DNA of 64,000 nt. Source: an uncultured Erythrobacter sp. (GTDB taxonomy: Bacteria; Pseudomonadota; Alphaproteobacteria; Sphingomonadales; Sphingomonadaceae). Made by a program: the position numbers and the translations under genes. Under the pieces are notes generated by a model. It worked only from the letters and a program-made list of their open reading frames with translations, was not told the DNA's origin and made no database searches. Location of the stretch: positions 1,373,928 through 1,437,927 of the forward strand of contig CANKYI010000001.1 of the NCBI GenBank assembly GCA_947488085.1, written 5' to 3'. How positions within the stretch are numbered: position 1 is the first letter of the stretch; every line of letters begins with the position of its first letter. Of the stretch, positions 19,394-29,254 are shown piece after piece.

Positions 19394-19749
19394 AGACTTT
19401 ATGCAACACTTAGATTTTCAAATAAACTCAAAGTTGCATTTGACTATATTTGAATAGTTTTAATCTTCCCTTGAGAGAATTATCCATAGAATAAGGTCTT
19501 CTCTCGATGATTGTAAGTATACGATCTGAATACTGAAGATTTACAACTCATGCTGATCTGTGTTGTTATTCTGCAACAAGGCAGCAAAGGTTCTTGAAAA
19601 CTCACACTTTCACTGTGGCCAGCTTACTGACCGCTTGGTAACGGGCCTTTGCGCCAGCGTTGCGTTTACTCGCTCGCGCGCAATTCTTGGGTTTACGCTG
19701 ATGCAGTTCCGCATCGCGGGCCCATACGAAAGCTCAAAGGGGCATATAA

Positions 19750-22407
19750 ATGTCAAAGTACATAAGCGGGGCGTCGATTGGCGCACTCGCGGTCGCAATT
19801 GCATCGCCAGTTGCGGCGCAAACCGCAGATCAACCGGCTCAGGCTGAAGAACGCCAAGGCGGCGTTGGCTCCATCGTTGTTACCGCACAACGCCGCAGCG
19901 AAGACCTGCAGGACGTGCCGGTTTCCGTCTCCGCCATTGGCGCAGAAGCTCTCGATGAGCTGAACATCGACACGTTTGAGGACTATCTCGACCAGATCCC
20001 AACTGTAACCGCAGGCGGCAATGGCCCGGGTCAAAGCACGATATACATTCGCGGCCTTGCCTCCACCACGCCGAACATCACGGTTGCTGGTGTTGCCGGT
20101 CTTGCGCCAAACGTTGCGCTCTACCTCAACGATCAACCGCTCTCACAGCCGGGCCGTAACCTCGACGTTTACGCCGCTGACCTTGAGCGGATCGAAGTGC
20201 TCTCGGGCCCGCAAGGCACTCTGTTCGGCGCTAGTTCGCAAGCGGGCGTTGTGCGCCTGATCACGAACAAGCCTGATCTGTCGGGCTTCTCTGCAAGTTC
20301 ATCGGCTGGCATCTCCTTCACCAAAGGCGGCGAAGCGAGCTACCAGGGCGAAGTGATGGTCAACGTGCCGGTTAGCGACACGTTCGCACTGCGCGGCGTC
20401 GTCTATCTTGATGATCAAGGCGGCTACATCGACAATGTCGCTGGCACCCGCGATCTGACCGAAAGCGCGCGTTTCCGCCCTGAAGGTTTCGTCCGTGAAA
20501 ACGGCGTGCCTGTGAACGCCAACCGCGCCGGTTTCCAGTCAACCGCTGATCTGTCGGGCGTCACATTCCTGCAAGCTGACAACGCCGGCATTGCCGAAGA
20601 TAACTTCAACGACACCACCTATGCTGGCTTCCGCGTCAGCGCATTGTGGGAAGTCACACCGGATTGGACAGTAAGCCTGTCCCACCAGCGTCAGAGCTTG
20701 GAATCAGACGGTGTGTTCTTTGCCGACCCGGAATTGGGTGGTCTGGATGATCTGGAAATCGAGCGTTTCGAAGCAGACCGTCTCGAAGACGATTTCTCGA
20801 ACACCAGCTGGACCGTCGAAGGACGCATTGGCTGGCTCGATGTGATCTATACCGGCGCATACACCGACCGCGAAAGCGAACAGCGCGCGGATTACACCGA
20901 CTACCTATTTGCGGGCCAATATCTTCCCTATTACATCTGTGATGGTTCGGTGAGCTATCCCGGCGCGGGCAACGATCCGTCCGGCACATGCCAAGCGCCA
21001 AACCTGTTCGTGAACTCCTTCTCCAAAACCGAAGTGTTCACACAGGAATTGCGTTTCAGCACACCTGAAGATTGGCGCGTGCGCTTCCAAGGCGGCGGCT
21101 TCTATTCCGATCTCAGCCTCGAAGAGCGCGTTGATTTTGCCTATCCCGGCAACACCATTGCGCAGCCATTTGGTCCGTTTGCTGAAAACTTCCCGCAAAC
21201 AACCGGCTTTGTCTCCGATCCGGGTCCATTCCCCGCCTCGACAATCTTCCGCAACGACATTCGCCGTACAGACGAACAGTTCGGCATCTTTGGCGAAGCA
21301 AGCTTCGACATTGTGCCTGACCTGCTGACCGTCACACTCGGCGCGCGTTATTATGATGTTGAAGTTGATTTTGAAGGCAGCGCCAACGGTTCGTTCTGTA
21401 ACTCTGGCGGCACCGATCAAAACGCATTCGGCACCGACATCAGCGATCTTTATAATGGCGATGGGCAGTTCACCTTTATCGGATCATGCGATCCTGCTTT
21501 GCGCCAGACTTTCGACTTGAATGACAGCTTGGCTGATATTCAGGCCGCTGGCCTTTCTGCAGCGCAAGCGCAGCAAGTGTTCAACGCCGTTCGCGCGCCA
21601 GACACCGCATCGACCGATGGCTTGATCTACAAGGGTACGGTTACGCTGACCCCAAATGAAGACCTGCTGTTCTATGCAACATATTCAGAGGGCTTCCGCC
21701 CCGGCCTGCTCAACCGTCCCGGCGGCGCAGTGGCACCGGGAACTGGCTTTGTTGTGCCATTCGAGGTCGAAACCGATGAAGTGAAAAACTACGAGCTGGG
21801 TTGGAAAATGGACCTTCTCGAGGGTCAATTCCGCTTCAACGGCTCGGCGTTCTTCGTGGACATTTCGAACCTGCAAACGCAGATTTTCGATCCTTCGATC
21901 ACAAACCTCTTCTTCTCGTCCAACGCGGCCGATGCAGAGATTTACGGGATTGAAGCAGACTTTACCGTTGCACCTTATGCGACGCCGGGTCTGACACTGT
22001 CGGGCGCATTCTCGATCCTCGATACAGAGATCACCGAAATCCTCATCCCGACCACAGACGTGATCGAAGGTGAAGAGCTTGCATACGCTCCGGGTTTTCA
22101 GGGCAATATTCGCGCTCGATACGAATGGGATCTGTCGGATAGCCTTGAGGCGTATATCCAACCGCAAATGACCTATTCGGGTTCGAAGTTCACTGACATT
22201 ATCGAGATCAACAAGATCGAACTCGATAGCTACACCACGTTCGACCTGTCGGTTGGTGTGAAAGCGGAACAGTGGCGTTTTGAAGTGTTTGGTGAGAACC
22301 TTTCAGATGAACGCGCCGAAGTATCCGGCATCTTTGGCAATGACCGCGAACGCATCATCACCAACCGTCCTTTGACGGTCGGCATGCGCGTGTCATTCGA
22401 CTACTAA
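19750..22407 (+). CDS. TonB-dependent receptor
   Basis: Signal peptide, plug domain (IVVTAQRRSEDLQDVPVSVSAIGAEAL...YIRGLAS), C-terminal beta-barrel ending VGMRVSFDY. Confidence 0.95.
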   Translation: MSKYISGASIGALAVAIASPVAAQTADQPAQAEERQGGVGSIVVTAQRRSEDLQDVPVSVSAIGAEALDELNIDTFEDYLDQIPTVTAGGNGPGQSTIYIRGLASTTPNITVAGVAGLAPNVALYLNDQPLSQPGRNLDVYAADLERIEVLSGPQGTLFGASSQAGVVRLITNKPDLSGFSASSSAGISFTKGGEASYQGEVMVNVPVSDTFALRGVVYLDDQGGYIDNVAGTRDLTESARFRPEGFVRENGVPVNANRAGFQSTADLSGVTFLQADNAGIAEDNFNDTTYAGFRVSALWEVTPDWTVSLSHQRQSLESDGVFFADPELGGLDDLEIERFEADRLEDDFSNTSWTVEGRIGWLDVIYTGAYTDRESEQRADYTDYLFAGQYLPYYICDGSVSYPGAGNDPSGTCQAPNLFVNSFSKTEVFTQELRFSTPEDWRVRFQGGGFYSDLSLEERVDFAYPGNTIAQPFGPFAENFPQTTGFVSDPGPFPASTIFRNDIRRTDEQFGIFGEASFDIVPDLLTVTLGARYYDVEVDFEGSANGSFCNSGGTDQNAFGTDISDLYNGDGQFTFIGSCDPALRQTFDLNDSLADIQAAGLSAAQAQQVFNAVRAPDTASTDGLIYKGTVTLTPNEDLLFYATYSEGFRPGLLNRPGGAVAPGTGFVVPFEVETDEVKNYELGWKMDLLEGQFRFNGSAFFVDISNLQTQIFDPSITNLFFSSNAADAEIYGIEADFTVAPYATPGLTLSGAFSILDTEITEILIPTTDVIEGEELAYAPGFQGNIRARYEWDLSDSLEAYIQPQMTYSGSKFTDIIEINKIELDSYTTFDLSVGVKAEQWRFEVFGENLSDERAEVSGIFGNDRERIITNRPLTVGMRVSFDY

Positions 22408-22429
22408 GTCGAATTCGATCCAATCAAAG

Positions 22430-22464
22430 CGGCGGGAGTGGCAGATCGTCACTCCCGCCGTTTT
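22430..22464 (+). terminator. Rho-independent terminator after TonB-dependent receptor
   Basis: CGGCGGGAGTG-gcagatcgt-CACTCCCGCCG-TTTT (11-bp perfect stem). Confidence 0.88.
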
Positions 22465-22493
22465 GCTGTCTGGCGCAATTTGGCTAAGGCCCC

Positions 22494-24452
22494 ATGATGA
22501 CACGCGAAGAGCAACTCAAAGACGCGCAATCGGCGCTGCAATCGGGCCAGTTTGAGGCTGGCTTGAACGCCGCGCGCGCTGTGTTGACTGACAACCCAGC
22601 CGATGGCGAAGCGCTGTATATGGCGGCGGTTGCGGCGCGCTATCTGAAGCAGTTCGGCACTGCTGGCGAGCACCTTTCCGCGCTACACGCCGCCATGCCT
22701 GAATATGGCCGTGCTTGGCAGGAAGAGGGACATCTTGCGGTGGCTCGCGGCGACAATCCGGCGGCGCTAGCGGCATTCGTGCGCGCAACCCGATTCAACC
22801 CTGCGCTAGAGGCAAGCTGGCGCGAACAGGCGCGTTTGCAGACCGAGGCTGGGCGCACTGGCGAAGCGCAGGCGGCAAACGCACAGCGTGAACGACTTGC
22901 GAAATTACCGCGCGAATTGCTGGCGGTGACTAATCATCTGGCAGAGGGACGCTTGATGCGAGCAGAGGAAATCTGCCGCCACTTCCTGCGCCGGAACCCC
23001 AAAAACGTAGAAGGCATGCGGCTGCTGGCTAAGATCGGGATTGATCTTGGCATTTTGGATGATGCGGAATTCCTGCTGGAAAGCGCGGTCGAATTTTCGC
23101 CGGACGATGTGCAATTGCGCTTTGACTACATCGATGCCCTGCGCCGCCGTCAGAAATCGGCCGAAGCCCGCGAACAGGCAGAGCTGTTGTATCAGCGTGA
23201 TCCCGCCAATGCGTTGTTCCAAAGCCGCCTTGCGATCGAGTGCATTCAAACGGGTGATTATGATCGGGGCTTGGAGCTCTTCGACAGCGTCCTTGAGAAA
23301 ATCCCCAATGACCCGGCCAGCCTAACCAGCCGCGGCCATGCGCTCAAAACGAAAGGCGACCGGGCTGAGGCAGAGGCAAGCTATCGCGCTGCTATCACCG
23401 CCAGACCCGATCACGGTGATGCCTACTATGCGCTCGCCAACCTCAAAACCTATCGCTTTGACGTGGACGAACTGGCCGCGATGAAGGCCCAAGTGGAGCG
23501 TACGGATCTCGCCTTTATGGACCGTGTGCACCTCAACTTTGCGCTGGCCAAAGCGTTAGAGGATGAGGGCGATTATGAGGGTGCCTTTGCGTGTTATGAC
23601 AAAGGCAATGCGTTGAAACGTGCGCAAACCCGGTACAGCGCGGACGGGATGACAAAGGAGTTGGAGCGGCAAAAAGAGCATTGCACGCCTGACCTCTTCG
23701 CCAAGCATCAAGGCGCAGGCCATACCGCGCCTGACCCAATTTTCATCCTTGGCCTGCCACGCGCGGGTTCAACCCTGCTAGAGCAGATCCTCGCCAGCCA
23801 CTCGCAGATAGACGGCACGCTGGAACTGCCCAATATCCTCGCGCTGGCGCACCGGCTACGCGGGCGCAAAGCCGGACAGTCGCTCTATCCGCAAGTGCTG
23901 CATGATTTGAACGCGGAGCAATTGGAAAAGTTCGGCGCAGACTTCATCGAAAACACCCGCATTCATCGCGCTGGCGCACCGTTCTTCATCGACAAGATGC
24001 CGAACAATTTCCGCCATATCGGCCTGATCCACCTGATCCTGCCGAATGCGAAAATCATCGACGCACGGCGCGCGCCGATGGATTGCTGTTTTTCCGGCTT
24101 CAAACAGCTCTTCGCAGAGGGGCAAGAATTCACATATGGCCTCGCCGAAGTGGGCCGATACTACGCCGATTATGTCGACCTGATGGACCATTGGGACGCG
24201 GTGCTGCCGGGCAAAGTCCTGCGTGTGCAGCACGAAGATGTGCTCGATGATCTGGAGGGTCAAACCCGGCGCATGCTCGACTATCTGGAAGTGCCATTTG
24301 AGGAACAATGCCTCGCCTTCCACCAAACCGACCGCGCCGTGCGCACCGCCTCATCCGAACAAGTGCGCGAGCCGATCAACCGCAAGGGGCAGGATGCGTG
24401 GAAACCGTTTGAGCCGTGGTTGGGCGATTTGAAAGCGGCCCTAGGAAAGTGA
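22494..24452 (+). CDS. TPR-repeat sulfotransferase family protein
   Basis: N-terminal TPRs; C-terminal PIFILGLPRAGSTLLEQILASHSQIDGTLELPNI (5'-PSB loop) ... IDKMPNNFRHIGLIHLILPNAKIIDARR. Confidence 0.92.
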   Translation: MMTREEQLKDAQSALQSGQFEAGLNAARAVLTDNPADGEALYMAAVAARYLKQFGTAGEHLSALHAAMPEYGRAWQEEGHLAVARGDNPAALAAFVRATRFNPALEASWREQARLQTEAGRTGEAQAANAQRERLAKLPRELLAVTNHLAEGRLMRAEEICRHFLRRNPKNVEGMRLLAKIGIDLGILDDAEFLLESAVEFSPDDVQLRFDYIDALRRRQKSAEAREQAELLYQRDPANALFQSRLAIECIQTGDYDRGLELFDSVLEKIPNDPASLTSRGHALKTKGDRAEAEASYRAAITARPDHGDAYYALANLKTYRFDVDELAAMKAQVERTDLAFMDRVHLNFALAKALEDEGDYEGAFACYDKGNALKRAQTRYSADGMTKELERQKEHCTPDLFAKHQGAGHTAPDPIFILGLPRAGSTLLEQILASHSQIDGTLELPNILALAHRLRGRKAGQSLYPQVLHDLNAEQLEKFGADFIENTRIHRAGAPFFIDKMPNNFRHIGLIHLILPNAKIIDARRAPMDCCFSGFKQLFAEGQEFTYGLAEVGRYYADYVDLMDHWDAVLPGKVLRVQHEDVLDDLEGQTRRMLDYLEVPFEEQCLAFHQTDRAVRTASSEQVREPINRKGQDAWKPFEPWLGDLKAALGK

Positions 24453-24473
24453 CCGGGGAGTAGGCGCTGCGCC

Positions 24474-25085
24474 TCACTCCATATGTTTCAAACCCACCCG
24501 CAAGTAATCCCAGCCGGTGATGCAAGTGAGCACCGCCGCCGCCCATAGGGCAACCAATCCGACCACATGGACCCAGCTTTCCGCCAATGTGGCGCAAGTC
24601 GGCGCATCGAGCGATTGGCACGGTTGGCCATGCACCGCCCCGCCAAGGATCAGCATGGCGAGCGCGATAAGCTGAAACGCGGTCTTCCACTTGGCGAGTT
24701 TTGAGACGGGGACTGACACCTGGATGCCGCCCAGAAATTCGCGCAGGCCTGATACCGCTATCTCTCGGATCAAGATGATCGTGCCCGCAATAACATGCAC
24801 ATCGCCCACATACGGCCCGCGCAAATACCCTTGTGCGGTCAGGATCAGGATGACGGCCGCCACCATGATTTTGTCCGCAATCGGATCGAGGAAGATGCCC
24901 AATTTCGACACGGTCCCCTGTGCCCGCGCCAAATATCCATCGAGGAAATCGGTAAGCGCAATCACGCAGTAAAGCAGGAACCCAATCAGATAGCCGAGCT
25001 GCCAATCCGGCCACCACAGGAAGAACCCGAGCAACGGAACCGCGAAAATCCGCGACAGTGTCAATATGTTAGGCAGCGTCAGCAT
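24474..25085 (-). CDS. pgsA: CDP-diacylglycerol--glycerol-3-phosphate 3-phosphatidyltransferase
   Basis: MLTLPNILTLSRIFAVPLL; CDP-alcohol phosphotransferase motif DFLDGYLARAQGTVSKLGIFLDPIADK. Confidence 0.95.
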   Translation of the reverse strand: MLTLPNILTLSRIFAVPLLGFFLWWPDWQLGYLIGFLLYCVIALTDFLDGYLARAQGTVSKLGIFLDPIADKIMVAAVILILTAQGYLRGPYVGDVHVIAGTIILIREIAVSGLREFLGGIQVSVPVSKLAKWKTAFQLIALAMLILGGAVHGQPCQSLDAPTCATLAESWVHVVGLVALWAAAVLTCITGWDYLRVGLKHME

Positions 25086-25219
25086 AATCTTTGCACAACC
25101 CCTTAGCCGGTCTGAGCCCCAAGCAAAACAGTTAGCGCAGCTGTGATGCACAGGACTTGTGCCTTAACACTTAACCGCTATGTCAGCATGATAGAGAACG
25201 GGCGGGCGCACCACACTGC

Positions 25220-26623
25220 ATGACAACATCGACGAATTTGTTGCGCCAAAAGCGCTTTATGCCGTTGATGGTCACGCAATTCTTCAACGCGTTTAACGAC
25301 AATCTGTTCAAGACCGCGCTGGTCCTTTTCGTGGTCTACTCGGTCTATAATGACGAGAAGCAGGAAGCGCTGTTTAGCGGCCTCGCCTCTGTCATTTTCA
25401 TCGTGCCGTTCGTTTTGCTGTCCGCGCTGGCGGGGCAATTGGCGGATACGCGCGACAAGGCGGCGATCATTCGAGTTGTCAAACTGTGCGAAATTGGATG
25501 GGCGTCGTTGGGTGCAATCGGCCTGTTTATGGCTTGGCAAGGGATCATGGTGCACACGGTCGCCATCCCGCTGCTCTTACTCGTGGTGTTTCTGGCTGCC
25601 GCGCAGTCCACATTCCTGGGACCGATTAAATATGCGATCCTGCCGCAACACCTTGAAGCAGAACAAGTATTGCCCGGCACGGGATTGGTCGAAGCGGGCA
25701 CCTATATTGCGATCCTGACCGGCACGATATTGGCCGGTTTCATCGCGGTTGAGCTTGCGATGGTGTTGATCGTGATCACCGCGATTGTTGGCTATTTCGT
25801 CAGCCGATTGGTGCCTGATGCACCCCCGCAAAGCGACTATGAAATGCACTATCCGCTGTTGGAGCCGTATGCGAAGAAGGTGACCAACCCGGTTTTGCGC
25901 TGGCTGGGCTATGTCCCTGTCGCGATTGCAGATCAGGTCACGATGAGCTTCAAACTGGTCCGCGATACGATGCACAATCGCGAGATATGGCTCGCCATTG
26001 TTGCGATCAGTTTCTTTTGGACCATTGGCGCGGTCCTATTCATCCAATTTCCACCACTGGCAAAGAACCAATTGCTCGCCAGCAAAGAGGTTGCGAGCTT
26101 CTTCCTTGTCATTTTCTCGGTCGGAATTGCGATTGGATCGGTGGGGATCAACGCCTTGTTGAAAGGCGAGGTTTCTGCTCGCTTCTCCCCAATCTCTGTG
26201 ATCGTGATGGGCGGTTTTGTGATCGGCTTTTACGTGATTGCGAAGGCGTGGACGCCCAACGCAGCGGGCGAATTGCTGCCGATTCAAACGTGGCTGCTTG
26301 AACCGCTGGCGATACCTTTGTCTTTGATGCTGCTGGGAATTTCGACTGCGGGCGGGTTCTTTGTCGTGCCGCTCTATGCGTTTTTGACAACCCGGTGCGC
26401 GCATGACGCCGCCGCGCGCACGATTGCGGCGAACAATATCGTCAATTCGCTATCGATGGTGATTGGATCAGTGATCGCCATTGGTATGACCACGCTGGGC
26501 ATTCCGGTGGTTGAACAATTGCTTCTCGCAGGGGCCATGACGATGGTTTCCGCCTGGCTGGGCTGGCTGCTTTTCAAAGCCGAAAAAGACGCGGCCGCGC
26601 TAAAAAGCGAAGCGGCGCAGTAA
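25220..26623 (+). CDS. MFS transporter, lysophospholipid transporter LplT-like
   Basis: QFFNAFNDNLFKTALVLF; AQSTFLGPIKYAILPQHL; about 12 hydrophobic segments. Confidence 0.85.
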   Translation: MTTSTNLLRQKRFMPLMVTQFFNAFNDNLFKTALVLFVVYSVYNDEKQEALFSGLASVIFIVPFVLLSALAGQLADTRDKAAIIRVVKLCEIGWASLGAIGLFMAWQGIMVHTVAIPLLLLVVFLAAAQSTFLGPIKYAILPQHLEAEQVLPGTGLVEAGTYIAILTGTILAGFIAVELAMVLIVITAIVGYFVSRLVPDAPPQSDYEMHYPLLEPYAKKVTNPVLRWLGYVPVAIADQVTMSFKLVRDTMHNREIWLAIVAISFFWTIGAVLFIQFPPLAKNQLLASKEVASFFLVIFSVGIAIGSVGINALLKGEVSARFSPISVIVMGGFVIGFYVIAKAWTPNAAGELLPIQTWLLEPLAIPLSLMLLGISTAGGFFVVPLYAFLTTRCAHDAAARTIAANNIVNSLSMVIGSVIAIGMTTLGIPVVEQLLLAGAMTMVSAWLGWLLFKAEKDAAALKSEAAQ

Positions 26624-26625
26624 GC

Positions 26626-26880
26626 TCACATAATAAAGACGAGCACTGCGGCCGTTGTTGCGACATAAGTGCTGGCCACACCGCGCACATCATCCATGGT
26701 CAATCGCCACAGGCTTTCCGCCGGAATATCGTGCAGATCATCGCGCACATGCGGCGGCAGATTTGCCCGGAACGGATGCAACGCGCCCTCATCTGTAAGA
26801 ACCAGACTGCGACGTTTTGCGTTATCGCGCGCCTCTGTCGGGCGCTGCACGAGGGTGCTGGAAAGAGATGCATAGCTCAT
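26626..26880 (-). CDS. Small protein with C-terminal TM segment, uncharacterised
   Basis: 84-aa ORF ending ...VRGVASTYVATTAAVLVFIM; fills the intergenic gap. Confidence 0.55.
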   Translation of the reverse strand: MSYASLSSTLVQRPTEARDNAKRRSLVLTDEGALHPFRANLPPHVRDDLHDIPAESLWRLTMDDVRGVASTYVATTAAVLVFIM

Positions 26881-27013
26881 GGGTCAAGGTGTTAACACTT
26901 TCTTAACCTCTGGCGAGAGCGTGCTTTCCCCTGCCCAAAAGCGGGACAGTAAGCGAACCTTGTGGTTAATCGGCTGACGGCCTAACCGGACAAGTAACAG
27001 GAGAAACCAATTC

Positions 27014-28699
27014 GTGACCAAAACCGCTCAAACCGCCGCAGAATTGCTTGTCGATTGCCTGGTCGAACAGGGTGCTGACCGGGTTTTTACAGTGCCGGGT
27101 GAGAGTTTCCTCGCAGTTTTGGACGCGCTTCACGAACGCTCTGACATTGAGACGGTGACGTGCCGGCAAGAGGGCGGTGCGGCGTTTATGGCTTGTGCTG
27201 ACGGCGCGATGAGTGCGGCGGAAGCGATCCGGCCTGGCATCGCCTTTGTCACGCGCGGTCCGGGCGCGACCAATGCGAGCATTGGGGTGCATGTCGCTCA
27301 TCAAGATTCGCAGCCAATGATCCTGTTTGTCGGTGACGTGGCCCGCCCCATGCGCGATCGTGAGGGGTTTCAGGAGGTCAATTTCGAGGCGTTCTTTGGT
27401 CCCATTTGCAAATGGGCTGCGCGCATTGATGACCCTGCCCGCATTCCGGAATATATCGCCCGCGCACACTCGGTTGCGATCAGCGGGCGGCCCGGCCCCG
27501 TTGTGCTTGCCCTACCCGAAGATATGCTGTGCGACGCCGTTGATGCGAGCCTGATCCCGCGCCCGCTGACGACCCGTCCGGCCCAAGCTGTATGCCCTGA
27601 CGCGATGCAGGCACTGTTCGCAATGATCGGCGATGCCGCCAGCCCGATTGCGATTATCGGCGGCGCTGGGTGGAATGCGAAAGCACGCGAGCATTTTGAG
27701 AGTTTTGCAGCCAGCATCGGCCTTCCAACCGTGACCGCGTTTAGGCGGCAGGATGCAATTGATCCCGCATCCTCGGTCTATGCCGGCAATCTCGGCTATG
27801 GCCCCAATCCGAAATTGGTTGAGCGCGTGAAGAATGCCGATCTGGTGCTCGCCGTGGGCGCTCGCTTGGGAGAGGCAACGACGGATGGATACGAGGTCCT
27901 GACGCCCAACCATCCCGGTCAAACCCTGATCCATGTGCACCCGAACCCCGATGAGTTGGGGCGGGTCTATCGCGCTGATCTGGCGCTGGCTTGCTCCGTC
28001 GATGAATTCGCAGAGGCCGCCGCCCTGTGGGAGGATCATGCGATCATTCCGTTTGATGCTGGGACAGCTGCACATGAAGAGTGGCTCACATGGGCGACGC
28101 ACAATCCATCGGACAATCCCCCTGCACTCGATATGGCCGCCTGTGTCACCGCAATGCGCAGCGCGCTGCCAGCTGACACGATCATCTGCAACGGTGCGGG
28201 GAACTTCGCGGGATGGTGGCACCGCTATTGGCGCTATGCCGGGTATCCAAGCCAGCTTGCTCCAACCGCAGGCGCGATGGGATATGGGCTGCCTGCCAGT
28301 GTTGCCGCCGCTCTGCGCCACCCCGAACGCACAGCGGTGGCTGTTGCTGGTGATGGCGATTTTCTGATGAACGGACAGGAGCTGGCCACCGCTGCCCAAT
28401 ACGGTGCAAACCTCATCGTATTGGTGGTCGATAACGGGGCATATGGCACCATTCGAATGCATCAGGAACGCGAATATCCCGGTCGGGTTTCAGGCACAAA
28501 GCTTGCCAATCCCGACTTCGCAGCCTTGGGCGCAGCTTTCGGTGCTTGGAGTGCGACGGCGGCGACCACAGAGGAATTCACACAAGCGCTCAGTGAAGCG
28601 CAAAGCCGCAGCGGTATCCGTCTCATTCATATGAAGATCGATGTCGAACAACTCGCTGCCAGCGGCGCTACGATCAGCGGGCTGCGAGCGAAGGCTTAA
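27014..28699 (+). CDS. Thiamine pyrophosphate-binding protein, acetolactate synthase-like
   Basis: GADRVFTVPGES, RQEGGAAFMACADG, PGATNASIGVHVAHQDSQP, TPP motif GDGDFLMNGQELATAAQYGANLIVLVVDN. Confidence 0.9.
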   Translation: MTKTAQTAAELLVDCLVEQGADRVFTVPGESFLAVLDALHERSDIETVTCRQEGGAAFMACADGAMSAAEAIRPGIAFVTRGPGATNASIGVHVAHQDSQPMILFVGDVARPMRDREGFQEVNFEAFFGPICKWAARIDDPARIPEYIARAHSVAISGRPGPVVLALPEDMLCDAVDASLIPRPLTTRPAQAVCPDAMQALFAMIGDAASPIAIIGGAGWNAKAREHFESFAASIGLPTVTAFRRQDAIDPASSVYAGNLGYGPNPKLVERVKNADLVLAVGARLGEATTDGYEVLTPNHPGQTLIHVHPNPDELGRVYRADLALACSVDEFAEAAALWEDHAIIPFDAGTAAHEEWLTWATHNPSDNPPALDMAACVTAMRSALPADTIICNGAGNFAGWWHRYWRYAGYPSQLAPTAGAMGYGLPASVAAALRHPERTAVAVAGDGDFLMNGQELATAAQYGANLIVLVVDNGAYGTIRMHQEREYPGRVSGTKLANPDFAALGAAFGAWSATAATTEEFTQALSEAQSRSGIRLIHMKIDVEQLAASGATISGLRAKA

Positions 28700-28700
28700 C

Positions 28701-29111
28701 TCAGCCTTCTGCCATCTGGCAGATCAGTTCCCACTCTTCGGGCCGGATCTTGGCCACTGATAGGCGCGACAACCGCACCAGCTCGCATTCGGCAAGACGG
28801 GGTTCTGCCTTGATCTGTTTCAGTGTGACCGGGTTGTCGAACTTGCGCACCGGTTTGAACTTAACCGCTGCCCATTTGCCGGTCTCATCAGTGGGGTCGA
28901 GGATGCCCGCAACGGTGACTTCGCAAATGCCGACAATCTCCAGCCCTTCGCGCGAATGATAGAAGAAGGATTGATCGCCCACTTCCATCGCGCGCAGGTT
29001 CAGCTTTGCCGTGTGGTTGCGCACACCGTCCCACACGCCTTCGACCTCTTCGACAAGATCATCCCAGCTGTATTTAAACGGCTCAGATTTGACCAACCAG
29101 AAATTTGCCAA
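28701..29111 (-). CDS. EVE domain-containing protein
   Basis: NFWLVKSEPFKYSWDDLVEEVEGVWDGVRNHTAKLNLRAMEVGDQSFFYHS; TTG start at 29111 presumed. Confidence 0.88.
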   Translation of the reverse strand: MANFWLVKSEPFKYSWDDLVEEVEGVWDGVRNHTAKLNLRAMEVGDQSFFYHSREGLEIVGICEVTVAGILDPTDETGKWAAVKFKPVRKFDNPVTLKQIKAEPRLAECELVRLSRLSVAKIRPEEWELICQMAEG

Positions 29112-29254
29112 AAGTGCTCTCCAAATGTTGCCGAAGAAAAAGGCGCGATTGAAGCTGTAATAAGCCTCGATCCGACCCTGCACCAGTCCTTTACTGCCGC
29201 CACACTCAAGGCGGTTAACTCGATCTTTAGCAAGACCCCCCATAGCGGGAACAC

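Noticed and set aside
27512-28462. 316-aa minus-strand ORF
   Set aside because: Antisense to the TPP-dependent enzyme; no domain signature.
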